NCBI GenBank assembly: GCA_947572385.1
Contig: CANPBX010000005.1
Span: 1-64,000, forward strand
Direction of reading: 5' to 3'
Source of the DNA: an uncultured Clostridia bacterium
Lineage (GTDB): Bacteria > Bacillota > Clostridia > Oscillospirales > Acutalibacteraceae
DNA length: 64,000 nucleotides
Shown here: positions 8,867 through 17,118 of the stretch, piece by piece
Layout: every line of letters starts with the position of its first letter
How positions within the stretch are numbered: position 1 is the stretch's first letter
Translations under genes and position numbers: made by a program
Notes under the pieces: model-generated
What the model saw: the letters and a program-made list of their open reading frames with translations, nothing else
What the model was told of the DNA's origin: nothing
The model's database searches: none

Positions 8867-9695
8867 GAAGCAGGCCGCGGCCGCCACAACCTCCATGGCG
8901 ATCACGGATAAGGATTTTGACCGCTTAGTCACATTCGTGCAGGGCAAGTACGGTATAGACCTGCACCAGAAGCGCCAGCTCGTCACCAGCCGGCTTTCGG
9001 GTACGGTGAAGAATATGGGGTACAGCAGCTTCACGGAGTATGTGGACTTCCTGCTGAAAAAGGGCTCTGGGGACGATATAAACCATCTGCTTTCACGGCT
9101 CACCACCAATTATACCTATTTTATGCGCGAGGTGGAGTCCTTTGACTACTTCACAAGCACCATTCTGCCGGATATAGTGAATAAGCACCAGAGGGACAAG
9201 TGCCTGTCCATCTGGAGCGCGGCATGCTCCTCGGGGGAGGAGCCATATAACGTGTCCATGTACATAATGGACTATCTTGGTGGGCAGGCCTCCGCATGGG
9301 ACACCAGGCTGCTGGCTTCGGACATATCAATGGACGCCCTGACTAAGGCCAAGAAGGGCATATACGAGCTGCCGGATACCATACCGCCAAACTGGAGGAA
9401 AAACTACTTCAAGCCTGTGGGCGGCAAGCAGTACGAGGTGGCCCCGAGGATAAAGAACAATGTTATATTCAAGCAGTTCAACCTGATGGACCCAATACAT
9501 TTCAAGAGGAAATTCGATGTCATCTTCTGCCGCAACGTGATGATCTACTTTGACCAGCAGACAAAGTCAGACCTTGCAAGGAGGATGTTCGACGCCACCG
9601 TGCCAGGGGGGTACCTTATCATCAGCAAGGCTGAGAACCTGCCGCCCGACACGCCATATGCCAGGGTGGCGACCTCTATATTCCAGAAGCGCTGA
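8853..9695 (+). CDS. cheR: Chemoreceptor methyltransferase CheR
   Basis: About 280 residues: an N-terminal helical CheR-N domain (IDLHQKRQLVTSRL) and an S-adenosylmethionine-binding methyltransferase domain with SIWSAACSSGEEPY as the SAM loop, LASDIS and FDVIFCRNVMIYFD. It methylates receptor glutamates during adaptation. I chose the ATG at 8853, which overlaps cheW by 14 bases; an internal ATG at 8895 (MAITDKDF) is also possible because no strong ribosome site precedes 8853. Works against CheB, the next gene. Confidence 0.95.
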   Translation: MDTSKKQAAAATTSMAITDKDFDRLVTFVQGKYGIDLHQKRQLVTSRLSGTVKNMGYSSFTEYVDFLLKKGSGDDINHLLSRLTTNYTYFMREVESFDYFTSTILPDIVNKHQRDKCLSIWSAACSSGEEPYNVSMYIMDYLGGQASAWDTRLLASDISMDALTKAKKGIYELPDTIPPNWRKNYFKPVGGKQYEVAPRIKNNVIFKQFNLMDPIHFKRKFDVIFCRNVMIYFDQQTKSDLARRMFDATVPGGYLIISKAENLPPDTPYARVATSIFQKR

Positions 9696-9746
9696 TGAGC
9701 TCTGGAAGCCCGGTTTTTTTCCAAGAAGTGTCAGGAGGGATACTAG

Positions 9747-10802
9747 TTGGCAAACAAGATAAGGGTCCTGGTGGTGGACGACTCCATCATCGCCAGGAAA
9801 ATAATAATGGAGGGGCTTCGCAAGGACCCGAGGATCGAGGTGGCAGGCTATGCCATAAACGCCGCCGACGCGGAGAATAAGCTTCGCTCCCTTGACCCGG
9901 ATGTTATGACCTGCGACGTGCAGATGCCGGGCATGACCGGGATAGAGTTCCTAAAGAAGATACTGCCCCAGCACCCACTGCCGGTGGTGCTGGCGTCCTC
10001 GCTGAACCTCAGGGTGTTCGACGCCCTGCACGCGGGGGCGGTGGGATTTGTGCGCAAGCCCGATGGCGTGCAGAGCCGGGACGAATTCGTCCGCTCCCTC
10101 ACTGAGGCGGTGATAGAGGCCTCCCACGCCAAGGTGCGGCGCCCCGCCCCTGTAGGGGCTGCCGCGGCTCCGGAGCTGCCGGTGCCGGCGACAGTGGGGC
10201 CCATAGGTGGCAGCACAGGCGCACAGCAGTATATTATCGGCCTGGGTGCGTCCACAGGCGGTACCGAGGCTACCCTTGAGGTGATGAAGCGCCTGCCTGC
10301 GGATATACCTGCCATGGTGATAGTGCAGCATATGCCGCCGGGATTTACAAAGATGTACGCCGAACGCCTGGACCGCCTCTGCCGCATGGAGGTCAGGGAG
10401 GCGGTAAACGGCGACAAGCTCCACAGGGGCCTGGCTCTTGTAGCCCCGGCGGACCTGCAGTGCCGGATAAACCGCAGTCCGGCAGGGGAGTATTACGTTT
10501 CCTGCACACCGGGGGATAAGGTCAGCGGGCATAGGCCGTCGGTGGACGCGCTGTTTTTGTCGATGGCTGAGAACGTCCGCTGCAAGATGACAGGCATAAT
10601 CCTCACGGGCATGGGCGCCGACGGGGCCGAGGGACTGCTCCGTATGCGCCAGAAAGGGGCCTATACCATCGGCCAGGATAAGGAGTCCTGCGTGGTGTAC
10701 GGTATGCCCGGCGTGGCCTATGAGAAGGGCGCGGTCTGCGAGCAGGCCAGCATTGAGCGTGTTGCAAGCGTCCTGCTCAGGAGCCTGCAGGCGGGAAAAT
10801 AG
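9747..10802 (+). CDS. cheB: Receptor methylesterase/deamidase CheB
   Basis: 351 residues with a TTG start preceded by AGGAGGGA (9733-9740). The N-terminal receiver domain (1-120) has acidic pocket D11/D12 and phospho-acceptor D57 (CDVQMPG). A linker rich in Ala/Pro (135-155) leads to the CheB catalytic domain with triad S169 (GASTGG), H195 (QHMPPGF) and D292 (GMGADGAEG). It removes methyl groups from receptors when phosphorylated by CheA. Last gene of the cheA-W-R-B set; a strong hairpin follows. Confidence 0.96.
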   Translation: MANKIRVLVVDDSIIARKIIMEGLRKDPRIEVAGYAINAADAENKLRSLDPDVMTCDVQMPGMTGIEFLKKILPQHPLPVVLASSLNLRVFDALHAGAVGFVRKPDGVQSRDEFVRSLTEAVIEASHAKVRRPAPVGAAAAPELPVPATVGPIGGSTGAQQYIIGLGASTGGTEATLEVMKRLPADIPAMVIVQHMPPGFTKMYAERLDRLCRMEVREAVNGDKLHRGLALVAPADLQCRINRSPAGEYYVSCTPGDKVSGHRPSVDALFLSMAENVRCKMTGIILTGMGADGAEGLLRMRQKGAYTIGQDKESCVVYGMPGVAYEKGAVCEQASIERVASVLLRSLQAGK

Positions 10803-10861
10803 GCGTGTCTCAGGCATGACACAGAAATTTTGATATACAGTCTCAATAAAGTTTAAAGAAA

Positions 10862-10901
10862 TATCGGGTGACCCCTTAATTTTTCCAAGGGTCATCCGAT
10901 A
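10862..10901 (+). promoter_or_regulatory. 13-bp dyad between cheB and flgM
   Basis: Left arm 10862-10877 and right arm 10887-10901 pair over 13 base pairs (one G-T), then a bulged C and two more pairs around a 9-base AT-rich loop. There is no clean T-run after it, so it may be a weak cheB terminator or a protein-binding dyad. The right arm contains the flgM -10-like box. Confidence 0.6.
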
Positions 10902-10902
10902 A
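10876..10902 (+). promoter_or_regulatory. Candidate sigma-28 promoter of flgM
   Basis: TTAATTTT (10876-10883), an 11-base spacer, TCCGATAA (10895-10902). Matches 6 of 8 and 7 of 8 bases of the TAAAGTTT / GCCGATAA consensus. Autogenous control of flgM by the sigma factor its product inhibits is known in Bacillus and Salmonella. Confidence 0.5.
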
Positions 10903-10956
10903 ATTATTTAGAGAACGTTGGAACTATACCCCCATTTATGAAAAGAGGGATGTCAC

Positions 10957-11265
10957 ATGATCAGTATGTCAAATATCACACCCCTAAGCCCTGCGGGCTC
11001 CATGCGGGTGAACAAGCCCCGCACAGCAGGCGCTGCCAGCGTGAAGCAAGGCCAGCCGGCTGAGAAGTTTGATAAGGTGACCCTGTCTGCCCATGAGGGC
11101 GAGGACCCAATAAAGATGGAGCTTCAGAGCAAGCTCTCCCAGGAGGTGCGCACGGCTACCACCACCGGCACCCTGGCAAACCTGCGCCGGGAGGTGCAGA
11201 GCGGCCAGTACCAGGTGGATGCAAGGAGCATAGCCAAAAAACTCCTGCTGATGGGGGAGGTCTGA
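10957..11265 (+). CDS. flgM: Anti-sigma-28 factor FlgM
   Basis: 102 residues. The C-terminal half has the FlgM signature: DKVTLSAHE, then VRTATTTGTLANLRREVQSG followed by YQVDARSIAKKLL. In the family this region wraps sigma-28 and holds it inactive until the hook is complete and FlgM is exported. FliA (sigma-28) is encoded at 50060. The ATG is preceded by AGAGGGA 6 bases upstream. Only 2 bases separate it from flgN. Confidence 0.9.
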   Translation: MISMSNITPLSPAGSMRVNKPRTAGAASVKQGQPAEKFDKVTLSAHEGEDPIKMELQSKLSQEVRTATTTGTLANLRREVQSGQYQVDARSIAKKLLLMGEV

Positions 11266-11267
11266 GC

Positions 11268-11723
11268 TTGAGCCAGGTTCACGAGGATTTTCTACAGTAT
11301 CTTGCGGAGTTTGCCGATACACTGGACCAGATGACCGAGGTCACAAAGACCAAGAACAAGGCTGCAAAGGCCGGTGACCTGGTGACGGTTGAGGCGATGA
11401 TGAAGAAGGAGCAGGTATTCAGCATGACCCTGAGGGGGATGGATATCAAGCGGGATAAGATGCTCAAAGAGATGGGCCTAGAGGGCGTGCCGCTGTCGAA
11501 GCTTGCAGAGAATTATCCCCCAGAGCTCTTTGACCGGGCAAGAAAGGCCGCCGAGCACGCGGCCAAGCGCTTTGAGGTCTTTAGCTGCGCTTCAGAGGCG
11601 GCGCGTGTCACAATGGAATGTATGCTGCACGATATCGAGCGGATGATGCCCGAAAGCCAGCCGGTCCCCCAGAGGGACAAGGGCGAGCCGCCGACCAGGA
11701 TGAAGACGGATTTCCGCGCCTGA
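11268..11723 (+). CDS. flgN: Flagellar chaperone FlgN
   Basis: 151 residues, predicted all-helical, with a TTG start two bases after the flgM stop. The pattern (FLQYLAEFADTLDQMTEVTKTKNKAA split by a loop near 50, MLKEMGL in the middle) fits the FlgN family, which binds the hook-junction proteins FlgK and FlgL before export. Position directly before flgK and flgL is the usual one in Firmicutes. Sequence conservation in this family is low, so gene context carries part of the call. Confidence 0.85.
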   Translation: MSQVHEDFLQYLAEFADTLDQMTEVTKTKNKAAKAGDLVTVEAMMKKEQVFSMTLRGMDIKRDKMLKEMGLEGVPLSKLAENYPPELFDRARKAAEHAAKRFEVFSCASEAARVTMECMLHDIERMMPESQPVPQRDKGEPPTRMKTDFRA

Positions 11724-11779
11724 GGGCGGCCGGGACTGCAAACTAAAAACTACCCCAAACCTAACGGAGGACTATACCT

Positions 11780-13642
11780 ATGAGCACTGTTTCCACATTC
11801 AGCGGCTTCACAATGGCAAGGCTTGGCATTATGGCTTCGTCCAAGGCCATGGAGGTCACTGGCAATAATATTTCAAACATCAACACGCCGGGCTATACCC
11901 GCCAGTCCCTGGACCAGAGGGCCCTGTTCGTAGGCGGTGCGGACGTTTACTCTTCACAGTTCGACGTGCGCGTGGGCGCCGGAGCCCTTACTACAGGCGT
12001 GTCACAGCTGCGCGACCCATATCTGGATATCCGTTTCAGGAATGAGAACGCCAAAGTGGGCTTCTACGAGGGCAAGTACGATATACTCCAGTCCCTGTCC
12101 CTTATCATGAATGAGGTTGCCAAGGGCGAGGAGGACGGCGGCGTCATGGAGAAGCAGTTCAACGATATCCTTGAGCAGCTTCAGGTCATGAACACCGAGC
12201 ACGCCGGAGATAAGTCATACGACTCCGCGGTGCGCAAGTCTGCCGAGGCCCTTGTACAGCTTTTCCACACCTATTCAGAGTCCATTGACAAGGTGCTGAC
12301 GAACACCCAGAATGAGTTCAAGGAGAATATCGGCGAAGTCAACAGACTCCTTACAAAGCTGCGCGAGCTCAACGAGTCCATTAAGAAGGCTGAGATAAGC
12401 AGCGGCGCCTTAAGCGACGCCGAGCGCAAGGAGGGCATGATAGGCGAGCGGGGGCAGCAGGCCCTGGAGCTCCGGGACGAGCGCAACACCATCATCGACG
12501 AGCTGTCAAAGCTTATCCCCATCGATGTTAAATACTCCGACGAGTCCATCGGCGCGGGAATGACAGTTGAAAAGCTGACAATAACCCTCAAGGGCAACAG
12601 CGATGCCGTGCTGGTAGACGGCGTGTACAGGGGCCAGCTCTCAGTGCAGGAGGACCCGAAGAACGCGGGGAATGAAGACCCGTATCTGCGCCTGCAGATA
12701 TCCGTGCTGGAGAATGGCCTGGGCCAGAAGATGGCTGTCAATAAGCCCGGGGGAGAGGTTTATAAAATAGAGGACCAGGAGCTAAAGAGCGGCACCCTCC
12801 AGGCACAGCGGGAAATGCTCACCAAGGTGGGTGAGTATTCCAGCACGGATGAGATTGCCATGGACCCTAACGCCTCTACAAAGCGGGGCATAAGGTATTA
12901 TCAGAATGCTCTGGACGCACTAGCTCAGAAGTTTGCCAGTATCTTTAATGAAGCCAATATGAAGGATAAGGATGGGTTCATGCTTGTGAATCCAGCTACC
13001 GGTGATTATTTAAAGTATAATGGTGACCCAGATACAGCAACTGATGCAGAGAAAGCAGATTTAAATAACTATGATGTGGTTACAGAGCCGGTTATCGACG
13101 GCGCAGGCGCACTGTTCAGCAATAACGGTGATGGCAATGACCCATCTGGTATTACAGCAGGCAATATTAGCATTTCCTATAACTGGTCCCACGAAACTAC
13201 CCATGTTATTCAGACCAGGGACCCGGCAAAGAACCACCTGTCAACTGCTAATGACAATATAGCTCACCTTATTGCCCAAATGCAGGCCGACCATGCTTAC
13301 GCCCCGGGAGATTTAGGGAATACCAACCATAATCCCGTTCCGGGAAATGCGGCTGCAAACGGCGACGCCTTCTATACCGGCTCCTTCCAGGGTATGCTCA
13401 CCTATGTCAACAATATGCTTGGCAACGACCAGAAGGCCACAGGGGATATACTTGACAATTTCTACGCCTCCTCCCAGGAGCTGGATTTGGGCCGGGAGTC
13501 CGTTTCCGGCGTTGACCTGAACGATGAGGCGGTCAATATGATGCAGCTGCAGAAGTCCTACTCGGCCTCCTGTCGCCTGCTAACTACCATTGACGAGCTT
13601 CTGGATAAGCTGATCAACGGCACCGGCGTTGCCGGACGCTGA
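11780..13642 (+). CDS. flgK: Hook-filament junction protein FlgK (HAP1)
   Basis: 620 residues. The N-terminal rod/hook signature is present (MEVTGNNISNINTPGYTRQ at about 24-42) and the C-terminal helix reads GVDLNDEAVNMMQLQKSYSA. FlgK joins hook and filament. The central region encoded by about 12900-13330 (residues about 373-517) uses clearly AT-richer codons (38-40% GC in two hand-counted 60-base blocks against 58% upstream), which marks the variable exposed domain as a possible recombination segment. AACGGAGGAC precedes the ATG. Starts the flgK-flgL-DUF6470-fliW-csrA run. Confidence 0.95.
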   Translation: MSTVSTFSGFTMARLGIMASSKAMEVTGNNISNINTPGYTRQSLDQRALFVGGADVYSSQFDVRVGAGALTTGVSQLRDPYLDIRFRNENAKVGFYEGKYDILQSLSLIMNEVAKGEEDGGVMEKQFNDILEQLQVMNTEHAGDKSYDSAVRKSAEALVQLFHTYSESIDKVLTNTQNEFKENIGEVNRLLTKLRELNESIKKAEISSGALSDAERKEGMIGERGQQALELRDERNTIIDELSKLIPIDVKYSDESIGAGMTVEKLTITLKGNSDAVLVDGVYRGQLSVQEDPKNAGNEDPYLRLQISVLENGLGQKMAVNKPGGEVYKIEDQELKSGTLQAQREMLTKVGEYSSTDEIAMDPNASTKRGIRYYQNALDALAQKFASIFNEANMKDKDGFMLVNPATGDYLKYNGDPDTATDAEKADLNNYDVVTEPVIDGAGALFSNNGDGNDPSGITAGNISISYNWSHETTHVIQTRDPAKNHLSTANDNIAHLIAQMQADHAYAPGDLGNTNHNPVPGNAAANGDAFYTGSFQGMLTYVNNMLGNDQKATGDILDNFYASSQELDLGRESVSGVDLNDEAVNMMQLQKSYSASCRLLTTIDELLDKLINGTGVAGR

Positions 13643-13678
13643 TTTATATAAATTTTATAAGGAAAGAAGTGACTTAAT

Positions 13679-14848
13679 ATGATACAGCGCATTACAACTA
13701 ATGGGATGATGAACCGTTATAAGACCAACCTCATGAAGTCCTATAACACTTTAGCAACCGCCAGCGAGCGGGTCACTACCGAGCGCAATTTCAACTCCTA
13801 TGCCGAGAATCCCACCAAGGCTGCCCAGGCCTTCCAGCTTAGGCGGAACCGCTGGAACGTGGAGAACCAGATAGCCAATACCAAGCAGGTAGTTCACAAA
13901 TTCCAGCAGGCCTGGGACTGCCTGGACGACACCTATCAGGACCTGGGTGTTAAGCTGGGCAAATACTCGGCCCTTCGCGCCAGCAACGACGCGGACGCCG
14001 GCGGGCGCACCGCTCTGGGCCAGGTTTTGAAGGGCGCGGCTGAGTCCGTAATGCAGACAATGAACGCCAAGTACGGTCAGAACTTTGTTTTCTCCGGCGC
14101 GGACGGCGAGAGGGTGCCCTTTGAGTGGGGGCCCAACGGCGAGGTCATGTATCGTGGTATGCCGGTAGACGTGGCTGTTCCGACAGAGGCTGAGCTCGCC
14201 GATGGTTCTTGGAAGACAGCGCTAAACGACCCGAAGGACCCTAATTCCGGACTGAAGTACCAGGGCTATATGGATATCGTCAACTCCATTGAGAACGAGC
14301 ACACCTTTGTCGACCTGGGCATGGGCATGAAGGAGGATAACGGTCAGCTTATCGAGGCCAGCGCCTTTGACACGGCACTCAACGGAGCAGATTTCATCGG
14401 CTACGGTCATCGTACCGTCACGTTGAACAGCGGCAAAGAGGTCATGGTGCCCAAGAATATCATCTCAATACTAAACCAGATGGGTGATATCTACTCCGCC
14501 TGCAGCCCGGAAGACGGCTCGTACAGTGACACGCCTATTACCACAGCAGACGGCAAGGAGGTCTCTCAGGAGGAGATGGCAGAGGCGCTGGAGAAGGCGA
14601 TGGAGGCTTCCCTGGACGATGTGCACTCCAAGTGGATAGCCCACGACACCAGGAGCACCTTTATCGAGACCAACGCCGACCGCCTGGATTCCCTGGACGA
14701 TTCGTTAAATGAGCAGATAACGACTATCGAGGATATCGACCCTGCCGACGCCATCACCGCGCTGATGTGGGCCCAGTATTCCTATAACGCCGCGTTGCGT
14801 ATTGGCACCAACCTATTGTCACAGTCGCTGATAGATTATATGAACTAA
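13679..14848 (+). CDS. flgL: Hook-filament junction protein FlgL (HAP3)
   Basis: 389 residues with flagellin-like ends: an N-terminal helix (MIQRITTNGMMNRYKTNLMK, then NSYAENPTKAAQAFQLRR) and a C-terminal helix (DPADAITALMWAQYSYNAAL). A GQNFVFSGADG motif in the N-terminal third is characteristic of FlgL. It caps the hook-filament junction on the filament side. The middle is longer than in minimal FlgL proteins. A ribosome site AAGGAAAG lies in the short spacer after flgK. Confidence 0.94.
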   Translation: MIQRITTNGMMNRYKTNLMKSYNTLATASERVTTERNFNSYAENPTKAAQAFQLRRNRWNVENQIANTKQVVHKFQQAWDCLDDTYQDLGVKLGKYSALRASNDADAGGRTALGQVLKGAAESVMQTMNAKYGQNFVFSGADGERVPFEWGPNGEVMYRGMPVDVAVPTEAELADGSWKTALNDPKDPNSGLKYQGYMDIVNSIENEHTFVDLGMGMKEDNGQLIEASAFDTALNGADFIGYGHRTVTLNSGKEVMVPKNIISILNQMGDIYSACSPEDGSYSDTPITTADGKEVSQEEMAEALEKAMEASLDDVHSKWIAHDTRSTFIETNADRLDSLDDSLNEQITTIEDIDPADAITALMWAQYSYNAALRIGTNLLSQSLIDYMN

Positions 14849-14888
14849 GCAAATCTTTTAGATATATTTACTGAAAGAGGGGTTTATT

Positions 14889-15506
14889 GTGGGACCGTTG
14901 ATCGAGATAACTACTGTGCCTATTGAGATCGAGATGAAGACGACGAATGCCCATCTGGTCTATTCCAGGGGCACAGCCGAGGTGGAGATCTCCCGGGAAA
15001 AAGGCGGCTTGAACATTAAGAGCAGGCCAGTCAAGCTGAATATTGACTCATTCCAGGCGCGCAGCTCCATCCGCCCGACCACCGCCCAGAGCGTGAAGCA
15101 GGCAGCAGAGGCCGGCAAGCAGGCGGCGTATCAGGCTACGGCTACCTATGCCAAGCGCGGGCAGCTGGTGATGGACGCACAGCTGGGACAGGAGCTTATC
15201 ACCCAATTTGCCCAGGAGACCCAGGACGCCCACCTTGGGCGCAACCTTAATGACTTCGGCCTGGGCTTCCTGCCCGAGGCGGGTATCGACCTGAACTGGG
15301 AGCCGGGCCAGATGCAGATCCGCTACGAGATGGATAAGCTTAATTTTAACTGGAAGACCGGCGGCCAGGGCTTTGAGTTTGTGCCCGGGGACATTGAGTT
15401 CTCTGTGACCCAGAGGCCCGAGGTCATAATCAAGTACGTGGGCGGGGCCCTGTACGTACCGCCTTCGTCTGACCCAAACCACGAGCCTGTGGATGTAAGG
15501 GCCTAA
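14889..15506 (+). CDS. DUF6470 protein (YviE-like)
   Basis: 205 residues with a GTG start. It matches the YviE/DUF6470 pattern: an N-terminal beta strand set (PLIEITTVPIEIEMKTTNA), a KSRPVKLNIDSFQARSS segment, a long Ala/Gln-rich helix (TAQSVKQAAEAGKQAAYQAT), then an aromatic C-terminal segment (IDLNWEPGQMQIRYEMDKLN). Always found between flgL and fliW in Firmicutes; molecular role unknown, presumably linked to filament assembly or flagellin regulation. No membrane segment or signal peptide is visible. Confidence 0.85.
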   Translation: MGPLIEITTVPIEIEMKTTNAHLVYSRGTAEVEISREKGGLNIKSRPVKLNIDSFQARSSIRPTTAQSVKQAAEAGKQAAYQATATYAKRGQLVMDAQLGQELITQFAQETQDAHLGRNLNDFGLGFLPEAGIDLNWEPGQMQIRYEMDKLNFNWKTGGQGFEFVPGDIEFSVTQRPEVIIKYVGGALYVPPSSDPNHEPVDVRA

Positions 15507-15522
15507 GGCCGGGAGGAGCAGT

Positions 15523-15975
15523 TTGAAGCTGACAACAAAGTATTTCGGCGAGATAAACTATAGTGAGGAGGACGTGCTGCACTTTCCCCGGGGCATATTC
15601 GCTTTCGAGGAGGAGCGGGAGTTCCTGCTGCTGCCATTCTCCGGCAGCGACGGCACCCTGCTGTGCCTGCAAAGCCTCACGACCCCACAGCTTGCTTTCG
15701 TTGTGATGAATCCCTTCACCATGGACCCAGCCTACACGCCGGTGCTTCAACCGGAGGAGCTGAGTGATATGGGAGTTGAGGAGAGCACCGAGCTCTGCTA
15801 TTATGTCCTATGCGTAGTGAAAAATCCCGTGTCCACAAGCACCGTAAACATGAAATGCCCGGTGGTGATAAACGACCAGACCCGGACCGGCACCCAGGTG
15901 ATACTGGAGGGCGGGGAGTACGGAATGCGGCACCTTCTGTCGGAGTTCCAGGCAGGGGAGGGGTCCTCATGCTGA
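15523..15975 (+). CDS. fliW: Flagellar assembly factor FliW
   Basis: 150 residues with a TTG start after GGGAGGAG. FliW pattern: TKYFGEINYSEEDVLHFPRG at the N-terminus, then FLLLPF and a middle VVKNP / STVNMKCPVVIN segment. FliW binds flagellin and CsrA; when flagellin is secreted, FliW is freed and blocks CsrA, relieving repression of flagellin translation. It overlaps csrA by 7 bases, the conserved fliW-csrA pairing. Confidence 0.95.
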   Translation: MKLTTKYFGEINYSEEDVLHFPRGIFAFEEEREFLLLPFSGSDGTLLCLQSLTTPQLAFVVMNPFTMDPAYTPVLQPEELSDMGVEESTELCYYVLCVVKNPVSTSTVNMKCPVVINDQTRTGTQVILEGGEYGMRHLLSEFQAGEGSSC

Positions 15976-16232
15976 TCCTGCGCAGGAAGGCGGGTGAGTC
16001 CTTTCTCATTGGAGAGGACGTAAAGGTGACTATCATTGCCACAAAGGATAAAGAGGTGCAGATAGCCATAGACGCCCCCAAGACGGTATCGGTACTGCGC
16101 CTGGAGCTGGCAAACGCCATGCGTGAGAATATTGACGCGGCAGATGAGCAGGGCCTGCCCCAGGATCTGCTTGCGGCATTCTCAATGCTTGCGGGCGGCG
16201 AGAAGGAGAAACCCCAAGGGGACAAAAAGTAA
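15969..16232 (+). CDS. csrA: Carbon storage/flagellin translation regulator CsrA
   Basis: 87 residues. The first 60 form the canonical CsrA fold: MLILRRKAGESFLIGEDVKV, then AIDAPKTVSVLR with the RNA-binding arginine. The tail is about 20 residues longer than in many CsrA proteins and ends in a charged stretch. It binds GGA-containing hairpins in mRNA leaders, classically that of flagellin, which is not in this window. The ATG at 15969 lies inside the end of fliW. A perfect terminator follows. Confidence 0.95.
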   Translation: MLILRRKAGESFLIGEDVKVTIIATKDKEVQIAIDAPKTVSVLRLELANAMRENIDAADEQGLPQDLLAAFSMLAGGEKEKPQGDKK

Positions 16233-16262
16233 GAAATTTGCCGGCCTTCAGAGGTTTTCAAC

Positions 16263-16298
16263 AAAAAGAATGCGGAGCATATGCTCCGCATTCTTTTT
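16263..16298. terminator. Bidirectional intrinsic terminator between csrA and comFB
   Basis: A perfect 36-base palindrome with an A-run on its left and a T-run on its right (16263-16280 pairs with 16281-16298), so it can end both the csrA transcript and the opposing ComFB transcript. Confidence 0.9.
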
Positions 16299-16313
16299 AT
16301 ACCGGCATAGGGA

Positions 16314-17081
16314 TTACTCGTCGTTTCTGGGAGCCCCCAGCCGCAGCCGTCCGTCGTGACCGTCAGAATGCCGGGGATGCTTGGCTACTTTCTGACAGGC
16401 TGCAATAAGCTGGGCCGTAACTGCGGCGCTGTACCTGCTCTCATAAATAGACAGCATAGGCACGCTCTCATGCTCAGGCACCACAATATATTTTGCGGGC
16501 AGACTGGTAAGCGCCAGAGCAACCACATCGGTGCGGCAGCGATGGCAGTCGCACATATTAAACTGCTTCATATACTTGTCTACCCGGTCCTCGACCAATG
16601 CCTGCAGCACGTTCACATAGGTGATATCGTCAATGGGGTCGGACTCCGTTATCGGCTTCGATCCCGGGGCCGGCTCCGGCTCTGGAGCCGGCTCAGCCTC
16701 CGGTACGGGTTCGGGCTCTGGTACAGGCTCAGGCTGTGGGACGGGCTCCGGAACTGGCTCAGGCTCCGGCTCTGGTACGGGCTCGGCGGCTTGGACAGGT
16801 TCCGGCTCGGGAGCGGGCTCGACCTCCTGGGCGGGCTCCGGTACAGGCTCAGGCTCAGGCTGCTGCACGGCAGGCTCGTCCTCAGCGAGCTCGGCAAGCA
16901 GGTCCTCCTCAAGGGCGTCGCGGATAGCGCTGGCAACCTCTTCGGAGTTGTCGGGGGTGGGGGTAGGCGCTGCGGCGGGGCGCTCGGAGCGGGAGGATTC
17001 CTTGGAGGCCTCGCCGGGCTCGGTGAGGAGGTTTAAAACGTGGGCAGTCTTGTTGGAGCGGGAATTTTTGGAATTAGCCAT
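16314..17081 (-). CDS. ComFB-family protein with long Pro-Glu linker
   Basis: 255 residues. An N-terminal motif ([10 protein letters not shown] at 11-20), an acidic helix (45-70), a Pro-Glu-Pro repeat linker (about 72-140), then a ComFB domain (about 153-225) with [16 protein letters not shown] followed by the Cys/His cluster C177, C179, H180, C182 and [10 protein letters not shown]. ComFB-family proteins have been reported, to my knowledge, as cyclic-dinucleotide receptors; that is not shown here. It lies 37 bases after a ParA ATPase gene and is surely co-transcribed. The N-terminal motif may contact a partner, with the rigid PEP linker as spacer (inference). Confidence 0.85.
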   Translation of the reverse strand: MANSKNSRSNKTAHVLNLLTEPGEASKESSRSERPAAAPTPTPDNSEEVASAIRDALEEDLLAELAEDEPAVQQPEPEPVPEPAQEVEPAPEPEPVQAAEPVPEPEPEPVPEPVPQPEPVPEPEPVPEAEPAPEPEPAPGSKPITESDPIDDITYVNVLQALVEDRVDKYMKQFNMCDCHRCRTDVVALALTSLPAKYIVVPEHESVPMLSIYESRYSAAVTAQLIAACQKVAKHPRHSDGHDGRLRLGAPRNDE

Positions 17082-17118
17082 AGTATGGTCTCCTTTCGGT
17101 AGTTTTTATATAAAGCTG

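Noticed and set aside
10847..10854. A perfect TAAAGTTT sigma-28 -35 box before flgM
   Set aside because: The bases 11 positions downstream do not resemble GCCGATAA; the better site is at 10876-10902.
16356..17036. Gly/Arg/Ser-rich open frames on the plus strand opposite the ComFB gene
   Set aside because: They are shadows of the Pro-Glu repeat codons; the minus-strand protein has a real ComFB domain.
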